This document shows positions 50,917 to 64,000 of a DNA stretch of 64,000 nt, in pieces (the stretch's first letter is position 1; every line of letters starts with the position of its first letter). Below the pieces are notes generated by a model. It made no database searches. It had not been told where the DNA came from and saw only the letters and a program-made list of their open reading frames with translations. A program made the position numbers and the translations under genes. Location: positions 2,078,291 through 2,142,290 of the forward strand of contig VFFE01007486.1 in assembly GCA_008921705.1 (NCBI GenBank). The letters are read 5' to 3'. Source of the stretch: Burhinus oedicnemus. Its lineage: Eukaryota; Chordata; Aves; Charadriiformes; Burhinidae.

Positions 50917-53900
50917 GATCAGGAATAAAATCATTAAAGTCACTAAGGTTTCCCTCTCAGTGATAATGCCTTAGGTAAAAAGCATTTGTGTGCATTTCCA
51001 GCTAGGTTCACATATTTACAGTTCAGGTTCTGATGGCTACCTCACACCTAGGTATGTTACTAAACCACGCTTACAGCACTTCAAATATCCTGCCCAGGTC
51101 TTATCTTGCCTCCCTTGAACTGTCTAGGCTGGAACAGAAAATAGCTGCAGATGGCAGAGAAAACACTGCCTTTGATATGAGAGGAGTCATTACCTGTGGG
51201 TAATGTGGGAAGATCTTTTATTCAAACAATCTTCTGTAAGACCATGGCATGAGCACTGTGACCAGCAGACTGATGTTCCAGTGCAATGAATGATCCAGGA
51301 GGGTGTCTGGCGTGTCAGACCCTGATTTATGATTTTTTTTTTTTTTTTTTTTTTTTGCTATGAGGGATTTCCATGACATCTCCTTGATTAACCTGTGAAT
51401 GTCCCTGTACAGGAGCCTTTGGGACAGGGCAGGCAAGACAAGTGCAAGGCAGTTGCTGAGAAGGTTTTGTACAGGCCTGGAGTAAAGGACATCTTACCTT
51501 GACAAGTGCTGCTTTGCATGTACTGTCCTGGAATAGCTGTGCTCAAGCCCTCCCAGAAGCCATGGCCTTCTGCCACATTTCCCATTCCATCCTTTTGGCT
51601 GGAGGGTGCTGAGCTCTTCCTGGTGTCCCACCTGACAGGCACCACGACAGGTTTGGCAGTTCTTAGTGGCCATAAACTGGCCTCGGTCTGTGCTGTCCCC
51701 TTTACCTCCAGATGCAGCTCTCCCTGCATCACCCCATCCTCCAGCCACCTACCTTTAGCCACATCCCTCTTTCTTCTTCCATCACCAAGACAAATTCTCA
51801 AAACAGCAAGGAGCATGACAGGGCATGGAAAATGACCGGGGAAGGGAAGGAAAAAGATTAATCACTGTGCCACTTGGTGAATAACATGCATGCTGTTTCC
51901 CAGCCCATTTTAGTAGTATTCAGATGAATGTGTTAATATAGCTTATATAGGTATATTTCTGATAAGGTGTGCTAAAGACTTTCATCTCTTCTGTCAATTT
52001 TCTTAGTGATTGGTTTAAAGTGAGATGGAAACTTAACAGCGTTACGAAGTTCACCCTACATACTGGGGATGTACAAAATGTGAATGTTGAGATGGGTTGA
52101 TAATTTGGGTAGTTATCAAAACATGGAGCAGAAGTAACGGTAGTAAGAATACAATAAATCAGCCCAAAGTGATCAGCTGATTTTATTGAAAGTTTCTCAA
52201 CTCAGTTTGGGAAGCCCTGCTGTATGAAGGCTGTCTAAAGTTGTATCCTTAGTGACCAGCAAAAATACTCTCTATGCGCTTGTTCAGCTAGAGCTTTGTA
52301 AAATGTAAGGCTTGGTTCTCTCTGGCTGACTTCTTTCTTGATAGGAAGCAACAGCAGTGCTATAAGTCAAATGACTGCAGAGGGCAGGGAGAAAGCTGCA
52401 TACCACTCAGCCTCCTGGAAGAAATTAAGAGACCCTTGGTAAAATAACGTGGGGGGGATGTGTGGTAAGCACCAAGCAGTTCTGAGCTTGGGCCTGATTG
52501 AAGCTGGAAAGTTTTGTCAGTACTAAGCTCCGCTAACGAAACGTTACCCTTCTCCCCAAAGGAAGAATGCAGATGGTGAGGTGATAACTGTATCTCAAGC
52601 TAAGTGAAGACTGAAGGTAAACTGCACACAGTTGTCCATCCTTCCCATTCCCATAGGGGTGCTTATAAACTGATTTATAAACAGACAAGAGGTTGCCGGT
52701 TTGAAATTTAAAAGAGCATGTGGTGTGCTTAAAAACTTGTTGTGCCATCCAGCAATCAATGTATGTATTTCTCAAGGGCTCCATGAATCACCAGTGATAA
52801 TTATGTTAGAACTCAAAAGTATGAGACTGAATAAAGCTATTGTGATCGTGTATCTGCCAGTGTGTTCCTACTTGATTCCTGACATAACAGCTATGTCAGA
52901 AGGAAAAAGATTGCTGCCTTGCATAGAGACACTCGAAAGAACACATCAAGCAAAAAGGCTGGGGTTTTTATAACAGCTGCTTTTCATAAAAACTGTTAAC
53001 TTGCTATAGATTAAATTATGTTTACAAAAAGAAAACTAACTTCTGCTTTGTAACAGTAAAAGACAAAGAGGACAGATACTTGCTTTATGATTATGACTAC
53101 AGAGTATGATTCAGCATCACATTGCAACCTTAAACACAGTTGTAGTTTTGCTTGCTGCTGTAATCTCCCTGCCTTCTTGCCTGCACTACCACTTCCAGGT
53201 GGCTTTGCTTCTCTTCCTTTAGAGAAACCAGTTCACAATCAGCATATTAATCGCTTTAATAAAGCCACTGTTTGGGTACAAACAGGACTGGAAAAGCAGA
53301 TTCTTGCATGTTGGGGTTCATTACTGTAAGTTTCTCCTTCTAGTTGCTTTCCCCGGCACTAACAACTGACTAGTCATGCCCTTTTTCCATGTTTTTCATT
53401 CACATGTTTCTCCTACGGCTAACCTCTTCCCCAGTTTCCCCCAACTGACAGTTAAACTATTGCTCTGCTGTAGCTGGGAGTTGCCAAACAAGTAGCAGAG
53501 CTTGAAGAACTAAACTGCTTTAGTTCTTTATTAACTTTATAGACTTATTAACAGCTTAAAAATGTGGTTATATCTATGCACAGTGTATCTTAGTAAGCAA
53601 GCATCTAATTTTTCAGTAAGTCTGTGAACCAATTATTTTTACAGCCCCAGCAGTGTAAACTCCAGCATTCTGGAAATTGTTATAGTCCCAAATTCATCAG
53701 ATGGAGAAAAATAAATATTAAGCTTCCCCCCGCAGCCACTTCAGTTAGAGTATTCAGGGTATGCAGTTTTCCTTCATACTCTATGGACTGGAAAGCTTCC
53801 CCTTGCCCCCACCTGTACACAGAAAAGTGGCTGAAAGAGACCATCATTAAAGCTTCAGGTGGACGGGACGTACATATATGCACAAGGATTCAGTTAGGTT

Positions 53901-56900
53901 ACTTTTCTTCCTGATGCTGTAGGAAATCCAGGTGTTTTGCTGCTTGAGCTGCTGTTATTTAGAATAAATATCCTCCCGGTACTCACCCTTTAATGCACAG
54001 TGCTATAGCAACAGCTATTCCCACAATATACTAGCAAAACAGGTGTGAGAGGAAAAATGAATGTATTAAGTGTATGACTGTGGTACATCTGCCTTATTTT
54101 TGTTCTGACAATTTGTTCCAGTTGAATCAACTGGGAGACTCCAAGACTGATTACAAAGACACTATTGTAATTATACCAGGGCCAGGCTCGTGGTGGCCTC
54201 AGCGGCGTTCTGGCTGAATGAATTCAGAGTTTGTTTTGGATTATCAAAACTCCATAACTTTCAATGGTTCACTGTATTACAGTTTCAACAAATGTAAAAA
54301 GGCAGATTTGATGAATATGTGAAATTTTTTTCTTTGCCCTGCCTGTGTTAAGAATTCAACAGTCAAGACAGGAAAAACATTGAAGAATTTAAGGAGAAAA
54401 ATGTCTCCAGAAGTCTATATTAACCTGGTTCAATGCAAACTTTCTTCTCAATACATATGTCAGTTCCTAAAAAACCGAATGCCAGTGAACTGACAGAAAG
54501 CGCTGTATCCTGGTCACTTTTATTCAGTTTTACTCTTCAGCTATTTTTCCCACCATTTGGACTCTGTTGTCTTGATTTAGCACTCTTTAGCTTAAAAAAG
54601 CTTTACACTTTTGCTTTAGGGCTCTCCATTTATTTTCCAAAAACTTGATGTTTGAATTACAAACACCAAGGTAATGTGCATTTGTTTTACAAATACTTTT
54701 ACTGAGAACTGAAGGCATTGGAAGCATTTCTGTTGCTTGCAGTTTATATAAAAACTTTTTTCCAGGTCTATTTGTATTTTGTACTGGCAATTACATCTTT
54801 AAATCTGTTAACTTTAGAGACTAGACTTTAACAAAGAACAGTTTCAGCTAAAATGAACTTGTCCCTCATCAGAACAGCTGTTTATTAATGATCATGAAGA
54901 GAATGAATGGAGTCTCAGCTAAGTGCATGCCAATTATTCTGATACAAACATAGGAGCATGATAAGACACATATAAAAGTTTTGCCAATACTCGTGCATGT
55001 TCAATCGGCCTCTAGCTTTGCCAGTTTTTTTCCTATTTCCCTCAAGAAAAGTGGTGTCTTAGGTTCACTCACATGTAAGCATTAGGAGTGCAGGCTCCTT
55101 TGGGCACTCCTGCACCACAGCTCCTCTCCTCCTGACCCACCTTTCTTTAGAAGCCTCATCAGCCTTTCTTCTACTTACCCACTGTGAAACCACTACCATG
55201 GCTTTCTGTGATGTGGTTATTTGCCCACGCTCTGATCTGATTCTATCTGAAAAACAGAAGCAGCTAAGCCTAAGAGAAGCGAGGAATTAAGGAAGTAATA
55301 ACTTTACAAACCCTCTTTTCTTGCTTTCCAACCTTTTGTATGAGTTGTGGAGGTAAAGAGAATGTGGTGTGGTGTTTCACATCAGTGAGCAGGTTTAGCT
55401 GTAGGTCTTTTTTGCGCTAAGCCCTTCTGCTACTTAGCCAGGCCTCCGTAGCTACTGTTGTGGTTTAGAGGAAGAGAAGACAACATCCTGATTGACATAC
55501 ATTGTCAGCATAAGCTACGTCATGTCGACGTGACACTATCCACGCTATAGATTCAGCTGACTCTTAACTAAGAGTGGTAATTTTTTTAATTGAGGTGCAA
55601 TTACACTCCGGAAGCATGTTCTGGTGTAGATGCAGGCAAAGGTGGACAGGCTCAGGGTGCATCTGGGCCCGCCAACAAAGAATAGAGGCATATCAACTTG
55701 TGAGACTTGGCTTAAAGTCTTTCCTTAATGAAAGCTTAAATTTTTATTTTAATATTTTAAGATTAGTGACATTTAATCCCTTAAAAATTTCACTGTTATT
55801 TTCCACCAAAATTGGAGTTTTGCAACAAATATGCTTTAAATAGAGTTTTGAAACCTATTTAATTTGTTTAGCTTTCTAATGTCACTTCATGTAAGAGAAT
55901 GCAAATCAGCAGTTTACAGTATGGGCTGGAAATTAATAGGTACTTCAACAAAGATAGAGGATTAAAACACTTTTATGTTCAGGACATGTTTGTAACTAGA
56001 ATAAAATTGTGAGTTCTTTACAGATTTAAGCTTCTTGGTTTTGCTTTCATAGTCCTGGCTAAGATTCATAGAAAAGACAGGAGGACACAGAATATTTTCA
56101 TTTGCCCCTAAACTGAGCAGGCTGCCAGTTGAATACAGAGGTGGCTGTGTGTTAGAAAGGAAAATTTGTTTTTATGTCACTTCTGAAATAAGGAAATTTT
56201 TTTGTTTATTTTTCCTTCTCTTGCTCTACATACCACTTGGGGCTGGAGCAGGAAGACAGGAGGTGTACTTTCACAATCCCTCTCCGTACAGGGAAAAGTG
56301 CCAAGGAACTCTTACTCAGAGTTACACAAGCCTTATATAATCATCCTGCCACACACTTCTGTATAGAAGATAAGTGTTGGGTCATTTTTAATGTGCTGTA
56401 GAAATCTCCTGTGACTTGCTCAAGGTCACTCTGCAGGTCAGAAGCTATCAAGAATAAAAGCAGTGACTCCTGCTACTCTAGAACTAGAAGACCAAACCGC
56501 ATCCCCAAAACGTGCAGACGAGGAGAGACCTCGCTGTGATCGTAGTGTGCATGGTGCAGACCCAGTTTGCCTTCCCAACCTCCCTCAGGAACTCTAGAGT
56601 AGTCATTGTGATTATTCATGACAACATTTTTCTCACCCTGAGCTGCTAATTGTCCCACTGTGATCCGACAAGGATGTTGATATCAACAACCACTAATATC
56701 AGGTAGCAGAATAGCTCTCTTCCATAGCATGTCTCCCAAACTCTGTTAAAAAGATTACGAAAAATAAGTAATACTGCTAGTACAAACTTCTGAAAATAAA
56801 CTGGGCTTGTCACAGGAATTACTGATGAATGAAGTTCCTTTTTTTTTTTTTTGAGGGGAGTGAACACTTGAAGTCTATTTTCATTTTAATGGAAACATTT

Positions 56901-59850
56901 TTTTGTCAGCCAGCCAATTCAAAATAAGGTTAGCAAAACAAGCCTAAAAATAGTGAAGGTGTAGTACAGCTAAGAAATTGTGAAAGCACTGAGTGAGCTA
57001 AAGCTAAATACTGTATTATGGCCCAAGTTGAGCACTATATATATGTATGTCTAAAAATAAATACATGGATAATAAAATATAAGTCAAAAGCTCGGTGGTC
57101 TTTTGGACGTGGTTAGATAACTAGCTGACTGTATTTCAGGTAAATCCAGATCTAAATATTAGCCGTGTCAAGATGTGGCTTTAACTTTTAAAAATATCTT
57201 TTTCTGGCTTTAAATTGTTAAAAACCCAATCTGCCTAGAGATTGAAATGAGTAAATTGTATCAGGAAGAAAAGCTTGTAAGTATCCAGCTGAACTTCTAC
57301 CATGAGGCTTTAAAATTAGATAAATTTAAAAATAACTGAGAAGATTATTTTACTTCAGAAGCGAACACTAACTAACTCTAAGCTCCTGAAGGCTTGTAGC
57401 ACTGAATGCTTAAGATATTTGTTTAGTGCTCAGAGTAAATACAGTAAAAGATTATACATTTTGGGACACTTTCATGACTTGTGGCTGCTCACTTCCTTCT
57501 ATTAAATTACACAGTACGTGAAGTTTAGCTGTCAGGGTTTTAATAAAGAATACTGTCTTTATTTTCTAGTGCTGAAAGGAATCAGATTCTTGTTTCTCTA
57601 CTTTTTAAAATCACTATTTTTTTAAGTAACCAGGGAAGACGGAGCTTATAGGAATGGTATGGCTCGTTCATGTGAAGTCCAGATCAAGGATGTTTTCAGA
57701 CACTGCTCATTGATTCAAGTTTTTTTATGTGGCAGGATAAAACCTTACCACACACGGTTTCTCAAGGTTACAGCTAACAGAATTTCATATGTATTTATTT
57801 TAGTTTAGGACAAAAGTATTTAGGCCACATTATTTTGTGGGAATGTTTCTGTAGTTTAGGAAGGTGGACTCCATAAGGAAAATAATTAAGTTTGCAAATC
57901 AAAAAATCTGAAATCCATTACTGTAGATTTTTAAAGGTCTTTCTCCTTCCTCAGGCTGATTTGTAGCCTAGAGCCAGTGGACTGTAGGAGAACTCACTTT
58001 AGTCACTTGTGGACTGAAGGCAAATGGGAGAATACTCTGTGAATGCAGGGTAGCCAGGGAGCACTGTGCAGTGGGACCTTCAGGAGATGCTAAGAAAAGA
58101 AAATGTGAATTTATTGTCTGAGAAGCAAAGGTCTTTGTAATTTGCAGTGACAATTTAAGTCTCACAGTATTGTTTGTGGTCAGTACAGTAAATACTATTC
58201 ATTTTGTAGATGAGAACACTTGTTTGAGGTTGCATGGCCGGTTACCAAAAGACCAAGAGAAGGCTGACACGTACAACTGAAACTGAACTTTTAACCTTTC
58301 TGAACAAGTCACCTCCATGAATTGCAGCATACACACTCAGATAAGGCAAAAGCTGTCTAACCTCTTCCGCTAATTCTCGATATATGGCGTCTTCCTCTTC
58401 CTTATTGCTTCTATATACTGTGGGAAATAAAGAATTCCTATTTATTGCTGCTATATCTCTAGTGATTCCCGTTTTCTCACATAATTTCCAATAAGCTTAA
58501 TTAGTAGGAGGTAGGCCAAGATGAGAATGAGTAAGTTTGAGCGCTGAAATTCTCAGAAACTAAGGGAGTCTGTGTTTTGAGAAGTCTCCCAAATTTGGGT
58601 GAAGATGGCTGAAGCAGTGCATGGCTATAATAACTATATTTAAAAATCTGCTCAAATTAAAACATTTGGCTTTCTACACACTCAAGGCAGTCTTTCATTA
58701 ATTCTTTAGAAAATTCTGTTTCTCCAAGTATGCACAGGTTTTTTTCCTGTGTAAATGTCGAAAGTCAGATTTAAGATAAGGTTCAGACCTCAAGCCAAGT
58801 ATGTCTCCAGATTCTGGACACTTAGTAAGCTGACAGTATTTAAAGCAGAACTTGGAAGCATGGGTTTTTTCTTGTCTTAAGCCTACAGTCAGTTTGGTAA
58901 AGGCAAGCTGAAAACCTCACAGCTTTCATTGCATATCATCTGCAAGTTGAAAGGGATACAGTTCTGGGAATCTGTGTAATCCTGACGTAAGCTTAAAACT
59001 TCATCTTTGAAGGATGCTTCCAAAGGGAAGGGAAGGGGACTTGGCTGTGATTTCATTGAGTTTGGGGTTATTTTGTGTCCAAGCTGGTTAAAAGTAAGTA
59101 TCAGAAGTTACCAGCACTGTTTCGCATGCAGATGGCATCAACATTAGCTGTCTTCTAAAAGTTTGCATCTGCTAGTACTGAGAAACTGTACTTCATCTCT
59201 CACTCATCTCAAGCCACTATTTCAAGTACTATTAAGTAACAATAGTGGTCAGCAGAAACAGCATAAAAAGCTTTTTTTGAATGAAACAGGTTTTCATCTG
59301 AAATCAAAGTTTTATACAGTTATATACACACCGTAAAACTAAGGCCCCAGTAATTTGCTCAGTGAGGGTTCTGATTAAATCCTTGTTATTTGCATTGTAG
59401 ATGAACACAAACCAGTATGACCTTTTTTAAAGTTGAAAATGACTGTGTACCTTTATTGCTGTACTATTTGGGCAATTTGACAGAATCATGTGAAGAAGAA
59501 TTAATTTACTTTCTTCCAGATGAAGGGAGGGAGGAAAAAAAAGCAACCAGCCAAGCTGATTAATTTCCTTTGACTAGCTCCTTCCAGTTCAGCCTCTAGC
59601 AGCTCTGCAGCTTATGTTCTGCCTCTTCTTAGTGATTTTCATAAAGACTGAAATCTAAATTCTTTATTCTGAAATGCTTTGCATTCAGGATGAATAATGG
59701 GACTTGCCAAAACTGGAGGTCCTTGGTCTGTGGTGTGACTAGATTAGGTGGGCTGTCTTAGGCTCGTTATGGTGGCCCTCCCTCCTGAGAGATGCCTTGG
59801 GAACATGCCCTATTCTGGTTGAATTGTGCTTTCCCTGTCATGTGCAGGGC
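50917..59850 (+). other. SCIN intronic sequence right of the gap
   Basis: No SCIN exon was recognised in this stretch. It contains a 24-T tract at 51333-51356. A GC-richer patch at about 51390-51830 follows, with open frames of 84-142 codons in overlapping frames that have no recognisable domain. The rest is AT-rich without known repeats. Confidence 0.5.
51333..51356. repeat. poly(T) tract
   Basis: An uninterrupted run of 24 T in SCIN intronic sequence. No LINE or SINE body is recognised beside it. Confidence 0.9.
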
Positions 59851-59968
59851 ATGAAGGACGGGTAGACATGGTGCTGAGGGATGTGGTTTAGTGGTAACTT
59901 GGCAGTGTTGGGTTAATGGTCGGACTTGATCTTAAAGGTCTCTTCCAACCAGAACGATTCTATGATTC
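59851..59968 (+). mobile_element. CR1 LINE 3'-end fragment
   Basis: A short 3' tail of a second CR1 subfamily. It contains GATGTGGTTTAGTGGTAAC, then GGTTAATGGTCGGACTTGAT, then TCTTCCAACCAGAACGATTC, and ends in the CR1 terminal motif CTATGATTC. It has no coding part. It lies in the SCIN intron just upstream of the 61053 exon, in the same orientation as the gene. Confidence 0.85.
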
Positions 59969-61052
59969 ACTACCTATTCAGCCAGATGAAAGGAAGGCCT
60001 TGAAGGCTCATAAGATGGTATCTAGGAGTGGGCTACTGCCATCAGGGCGCTTGCTTATCAACATGAAGAGCCACTGCTGCAGTGTCTGAGGAGCTCCTTG
60101 TAAAGATGGCAGCTACGATGGGGTGGAATGCCCCTGTGGCAGCAGCTTACTCCTAGCTGCTGTGTTTCCTGCATGGAGGCACCTTTTACAGATGTGTCTC
60201 TTGTCTTTATTTTAGTCAGTTCCTGAGGCAGCAAGGGGGACCAGGTATGCGTCCATCTTCTGCTGGGGAGGAACTTGGTGGTTTAACTGACCAGAAAAAC
60301 TGCATATTCCTGATCTGTATATCTTTAGAAGTAATTTATAAAGACATTTGTGCCAACTACAGTTGGAAGGACTTGCATTAATCTGAGGTTAATGAACTTT
60401 TATGAGCATTGGATCAGCTGTACACTGAGGAAAAATCTTTCAGTGAAGAAGACTTCTTATTGAAAACACCTGTGTCATCTGTTTGCTCTTGAGCTGGTTC
60501 TGTGGTTTGATGCAGCAGAGTGTGCAACAAATATCATTATACAGCAAAAAGTCACCAAAATAAAAACTGGATTGAAAGATCTAACTTCAGCTTTGAGTAG
60601 CAGATACAGTCAGGGTTTTCCTTTAGATTTTGAAATTACTTTGTTTCTTGCCACAGATGAGAACCAGCATTGCTGAAGTAGCATAGAAGAGGAACTGCCA
60701 GATATAAAATAAAAACAATTTGCAGTAGCAAATTTAGGAGTTTCAAGTTCTTCAGATAGCTGAAGATATGCCTGTATTTGGGATGAAAGTCAGTCAAACC
60801 AAAATTCTGACTGTTCTGAGATCGAACAATCTCCTAATATGTGGATGCTATATTACATTAAATAAGTATCTTGCATATTACAAATACCTAGGCGACTTAG
60901 CAAATCTCTTCTGGAAAGTATTTCTGATGTAGCTTCACAGATGTTCTGGTGGTTTAGATCCAGTAAGATAATTATTAATAAAATACTAATTTCACAGTTT
61001 TGCTCAGTGTTGAATCTTATTGCTCATGTGTGTATGCTTTTAATTATTTCAG

Positions 61053-61202
61053 GAAATCTATCAGTGGTGTGGCTCATCATGCAATAAATACGAGCGGCTG
61101 AAGGCTACTCAAGTTGCTATTGGCATTCGGGACAATGAACGAAATGGAAGGTCTAAATTAATTACCGTGGAAGAAGGGAGTGAACCAGACCAGCTTATAG
61201 AG
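61053..61202 (+). CDS. SCIN: scinderin (adseverin), exon closing gelsolin repeat 1
   Basis: Exactly 50 codons in phase 0/0, between the acceptor TTTTAATTATTTCAG and the donor GAG|GTATTG. The peptide starts [17 protein letters not shown], continues [18 protein letters not shown] and ends [12 protein letters not shown]. This is the final strand, long helix and closing strand of the first gelsolin-like repeat. In gelsolin that helix inserts between actin subdomains 1 and 3. The [10 protein letters not shown] and VEEGSEP wording fits scinderin better than gelsolin. By analogy with mammalian SCIN I take it as the fourth coding exon. Two exons are missing between it and exon 1. Confidence 0.95.
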
Positions 61203-64000
61203 GTATTGTGATATGCGTACCAGTTACTGACATAGCTGTAAATAAAATGTTTTTACACCTCAGGAACTTAAATAGGATTGGGGTCAAACCTTGTGTTCTT
61301 CAAGGACTCCAGGAAGTCAGATTTAGGTTAAGGTAGGTCAGTTTATACAACTTTCTCTCCTTATCCAAGCTGTGTTAATTTTATTGGGCAGTAGAGTCTG
61401 AGATAATTAATCATCTGAGAATGCTTTTTCAAGAACTAAATGTTTGCTTTTTTGAATTAGCCATAGGGTGGCTGAATTAGCCATAGGGTGACTGAATTAA
61501 CAGCACAGTTCATACCTGAACCACACTATCCATTCCATATGAAGAAAGAGCAGCATCGAGGTGGGACAGCACCAACCAAGAGAAAGTACATAGAATTACC
61601 ATGTCTAGAATGTCAACAAATACAGCAAATTGCATGGAGAGGCATGGGGCCAACCACACTGCTTTGCATCACCACTTCTTTTACAAACTCCTGTGCACCT
61701 AACCTCTAGTAACGCCACTGAGCCCATTATTTGTACGTTTAGAAAGTCTAACCATTTACTTAAAAACAGAATGTAAATTTCATAACTGAGTTGGTCAAAG
61801 TAGGTTAAAAAAAAATCCCCCATTTATGGAGTTGTCAGGTCTTGAAAAAATTAATGAGTACTGATGTGTTGTTGCAGGCCACATACTAATAAAAGCATTG
61901 TCACTTGGCATTTCTGTGGTAAATTAAGCTTTTTCCATTCATTCTCTAAAAAGAAGGAAGAAGGAAGCAGGGTCATAAAGCAGTCCCTCAAAAAAATGGA
62001 AAATATACAGTTGGAATTTTGTACTTCGTATTAACTTCAGGAAGTAATGCTAATGGTGTATGCAGGTATGCCATTATTTTTGATGGTGCTTACATTTGGT
62101 TTTGTCACGTGGACTATAGCTAGTTATCGCCCAAGCAGCAAAACATGCCAGGTGCTGAGCTGCCAGCCCATGGCCATGCTAGCTGTGGTGAGGCCTTTGG
62201 ATGACCTGCCCATCTGCTGGCAAAGACTTTTTGCCTGTGGATGTGAGTAGGTGGCTGCGCTCAGAAGCAGGGGAGGTGGCACCCAGTGCATCGGAGATTT
62301 TTGAAGGAAAAAAAACCCCTAATCCTCTGTCTGGCTTTTAATTCCTTGTACAGACTTCTCACACAGGCTCTGATGTGGCACATATTTTACACCTAAAACT
62401 TTTATGAAAAGAGTACAGGTTGACAATTAGAGCCCAACCTCCTGCTTCTTATTTGAATCACAGTATTGGGTTGCAGCCCGCTGCGGGCCGTGGCTGGGTA
62501 GCACCGTGGGAACCTGCTGGCACAGTCCCCACCAGCAGCCTCCTAGTGCCAAGCCCATCCCGGGCTTACCACTCAAGGCTCTGCACGGGGCTTCTGATAA
62601 GCTTACATGTAAGTTGGGAGCATTGATCAGAACAGCTGCACTTTGCACCTCTTATCTGACTAAGGTACAGATGCAGATGCAAAGTCAGACTTCTGTGCCG
62701 CCACAGGGATGGCCGTCAGGAGGCCAGCTGTCTCCTCCCCCTGACAGGCTATGAGTGGCACGGATATGCTGGCCTTGCTCCTGCATCTGTTTGCCAGACT
62801 TTTTTTCACCTGGGTGCAACTATTGTTTTGTAGCAACCTTGACACACGATTAAGAGCAGGAAAAATGCCAAGGTTGCATTTTGATCCTGTAGTGCGTTGG
62901 TTTTGTGTCAGGGAATAAGCCTTTTCTTCACTTGCTCAGCAGCGTATGAAGAAGTTTCTGCTTTTCCTTTTGGACTGTGAATACAGAGGAAAGACAAATG
63001 GGTAGTTCAATGCAAGTAGGTTCGTGGCTTTTATCACCACCACTGTCATGAGCCTGATTCGAGTGAGTTTGTCAGCAGCCAGGGCTTACCTTCTAGCCTG
63101 CATTGTGCTAGGTAGCCTTGCTTTTGGAAGTGCTGCTACATAACAGGGTTTGCAGCTCACCTTTGGCTGTTCCAGTCCAAGTTCTAAAATGTGCTGCTAA
63201 TCAGCCAGGAGCATAGTTAACCTCACAAGCATATAAAACCTATTAATTCCTACTCCTGCTCCAATTGTATCCAGTTCCTCGTACTCTTTTTTTTTTTTTT
63301 TTTGATTTCTCCTTGCTCCCATAAAAATGTCTCTAACTTGCTGTAGCACTTGCTGGGGCTGACTGCTCTGAAACTAGCATTGTGCCTGTTTCTTCCCTCT
63401 GCATCAGGAAGGACGGATTTTTGCTGTCTCCACTGTTCTTAGAAAAAGGTTGATTTTATTTGCTCAGGGAAAAGAATTATGTACTTTAAATATTCATTTT
63501 GCCATCCAGTGTGCCACTGAAATCAGAATGAGATTTCCTAACATTATCTCCCCTGATAAATGTCAGGAAGGATTCCCCCTCCTATGAGCTAGAAATCTGC
63601 TTCCGTATCAGTGGCTAAACTTGCTTGTGCTGCGCTGCTAGAAAAGCGTTCACCAGGCAGGAGCTGATGTACTACCACAAGTACCAATGTAAACAGCCAA
63701 TAGTGATCTTATCCCTATTCCGTAAGCACAGAGTCGTGACTCCCAGCCAGTAAAGCAAGACTGCTGTGCTTACTCCCCACCATGGAGGCAAGACACAGCC
63801 TGATTCAACAAACCCTGCCAGACTTCTCTCCTGCTATAGGATTAGCAGAGGCAGCAGTGGCCGTGCCGGGTGAGGTGAACTAGTCTGACAAGGGCGGTTG
63901 CCTGCTCCCAACTACCATTTTTAGCAAGAACTGGGAACAGGCTGGTACTGCTTGAACAATTTGCCCATGGGAGAGAGCTGTCTGGAGCACGCTGTAGGGC
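61203..64000 (+). other. SCIN intron following the 61053 exon
   Basis: No further SCIN exon is recognised before the window ends, so the next exon must be to the right or be too diverged for me to see. It holds a 20-bp tandem duplication at 61454-61499 and a poly(T) run near 63287-63303. Otherwise it is unique AT-rich sequence. Confidence 0.6.
61454..61499 (+). repeat. 20-bp tandem duplication, 2.3 copies
   Basis: GAATTAGCCATAGGGTGGCT is followed at once by the same unit with one change (G to A near its end), then GAATTA again. It looks like a recent slippage or duplication event in a SCIN intron. Confidence 0.9.

Noticed and set aside
52557..52580. CCCCAAAG followed by GAAGAATGCAG, considered as the start of SCIN exon 2
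   Set aside because: Only the first few bases fit. The frame diverges from any gelsolin-family sequence straight away.
60216..60244. Tiny exon-like segment with TTTATTTTAG acceptor and CAG|GTATGC donor in the SCIN intron
   Set aside because: Only 29 bp, its peptide does not match the missing scinderin residues, and the phase does not fit the 61053 exon.

Overview
This window looks like bird genomic DNA. Three kinds of evidence point that way: chicken-repeat-1 (CR1) LINE copies on both strands, an ERVL-type solo LTR of the kind common in birds, and a vertebrate scinderin (adseverin) gene with ordinary GT-AG introns. It is AT-rich and mostly non-coding. One run of 20 N (50897-50916) marks an assembly gap. 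Bacterial-style ORF calling means little here, because real coding sequence sits in short spliced exons. Nearly all of the longer open frames are chance or antisense frames.

Layout. 1-20 kb: a (TTTC)n microsatellite, an antisense CR1 fragment and long stretches without recognisable content. Two isolated exon-like segments (9558-9624, 16613-16675) and a GC-rich repeat-like island near 15.8 kb break this up. 20-24.4 kb: more exon-like segments and a solo LTR (about 21970-22566). 24.4-32.5 kb: the best-supported unnamed gene. Its last four coding exons (24392-24523, 28190-28270, 31428-31520, 32442-32474) all lie on the + strand, have canonical splice sites, join in phase 0 and end at a TGA. A 1.4 kb CR1 element with a nearly intact reverse-transcriptase frame sits in its penultimate or an earlier intron (29051-30474). 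32.5-46.3 kb: intergenic, with one GC-rich unexplained island at about 34.25-34.65 kb.

46.3-64 kb: the 5' part of SCIN on the + strand. A CpG-rich promoter has a TATA box at 46461, followed by the first coding exon (46512-46710) and a later exon (61053-61202) that closes the first gelsolin-like repeat. Two exons expected between them were not found. The assembly gap lies in that interval. The remaining SCIN exons must lie beyond the right edge.

The two genes run in the same direction, with about 14 kb between the last stop codon and the SCIN start. Nothing in the sequence shows a functional link between them. SCIN is an actin-severing and capping protein. The unnamed gene encodes a small basic, tyrosine-rich C-terminus in short exons, with no domain I can name.
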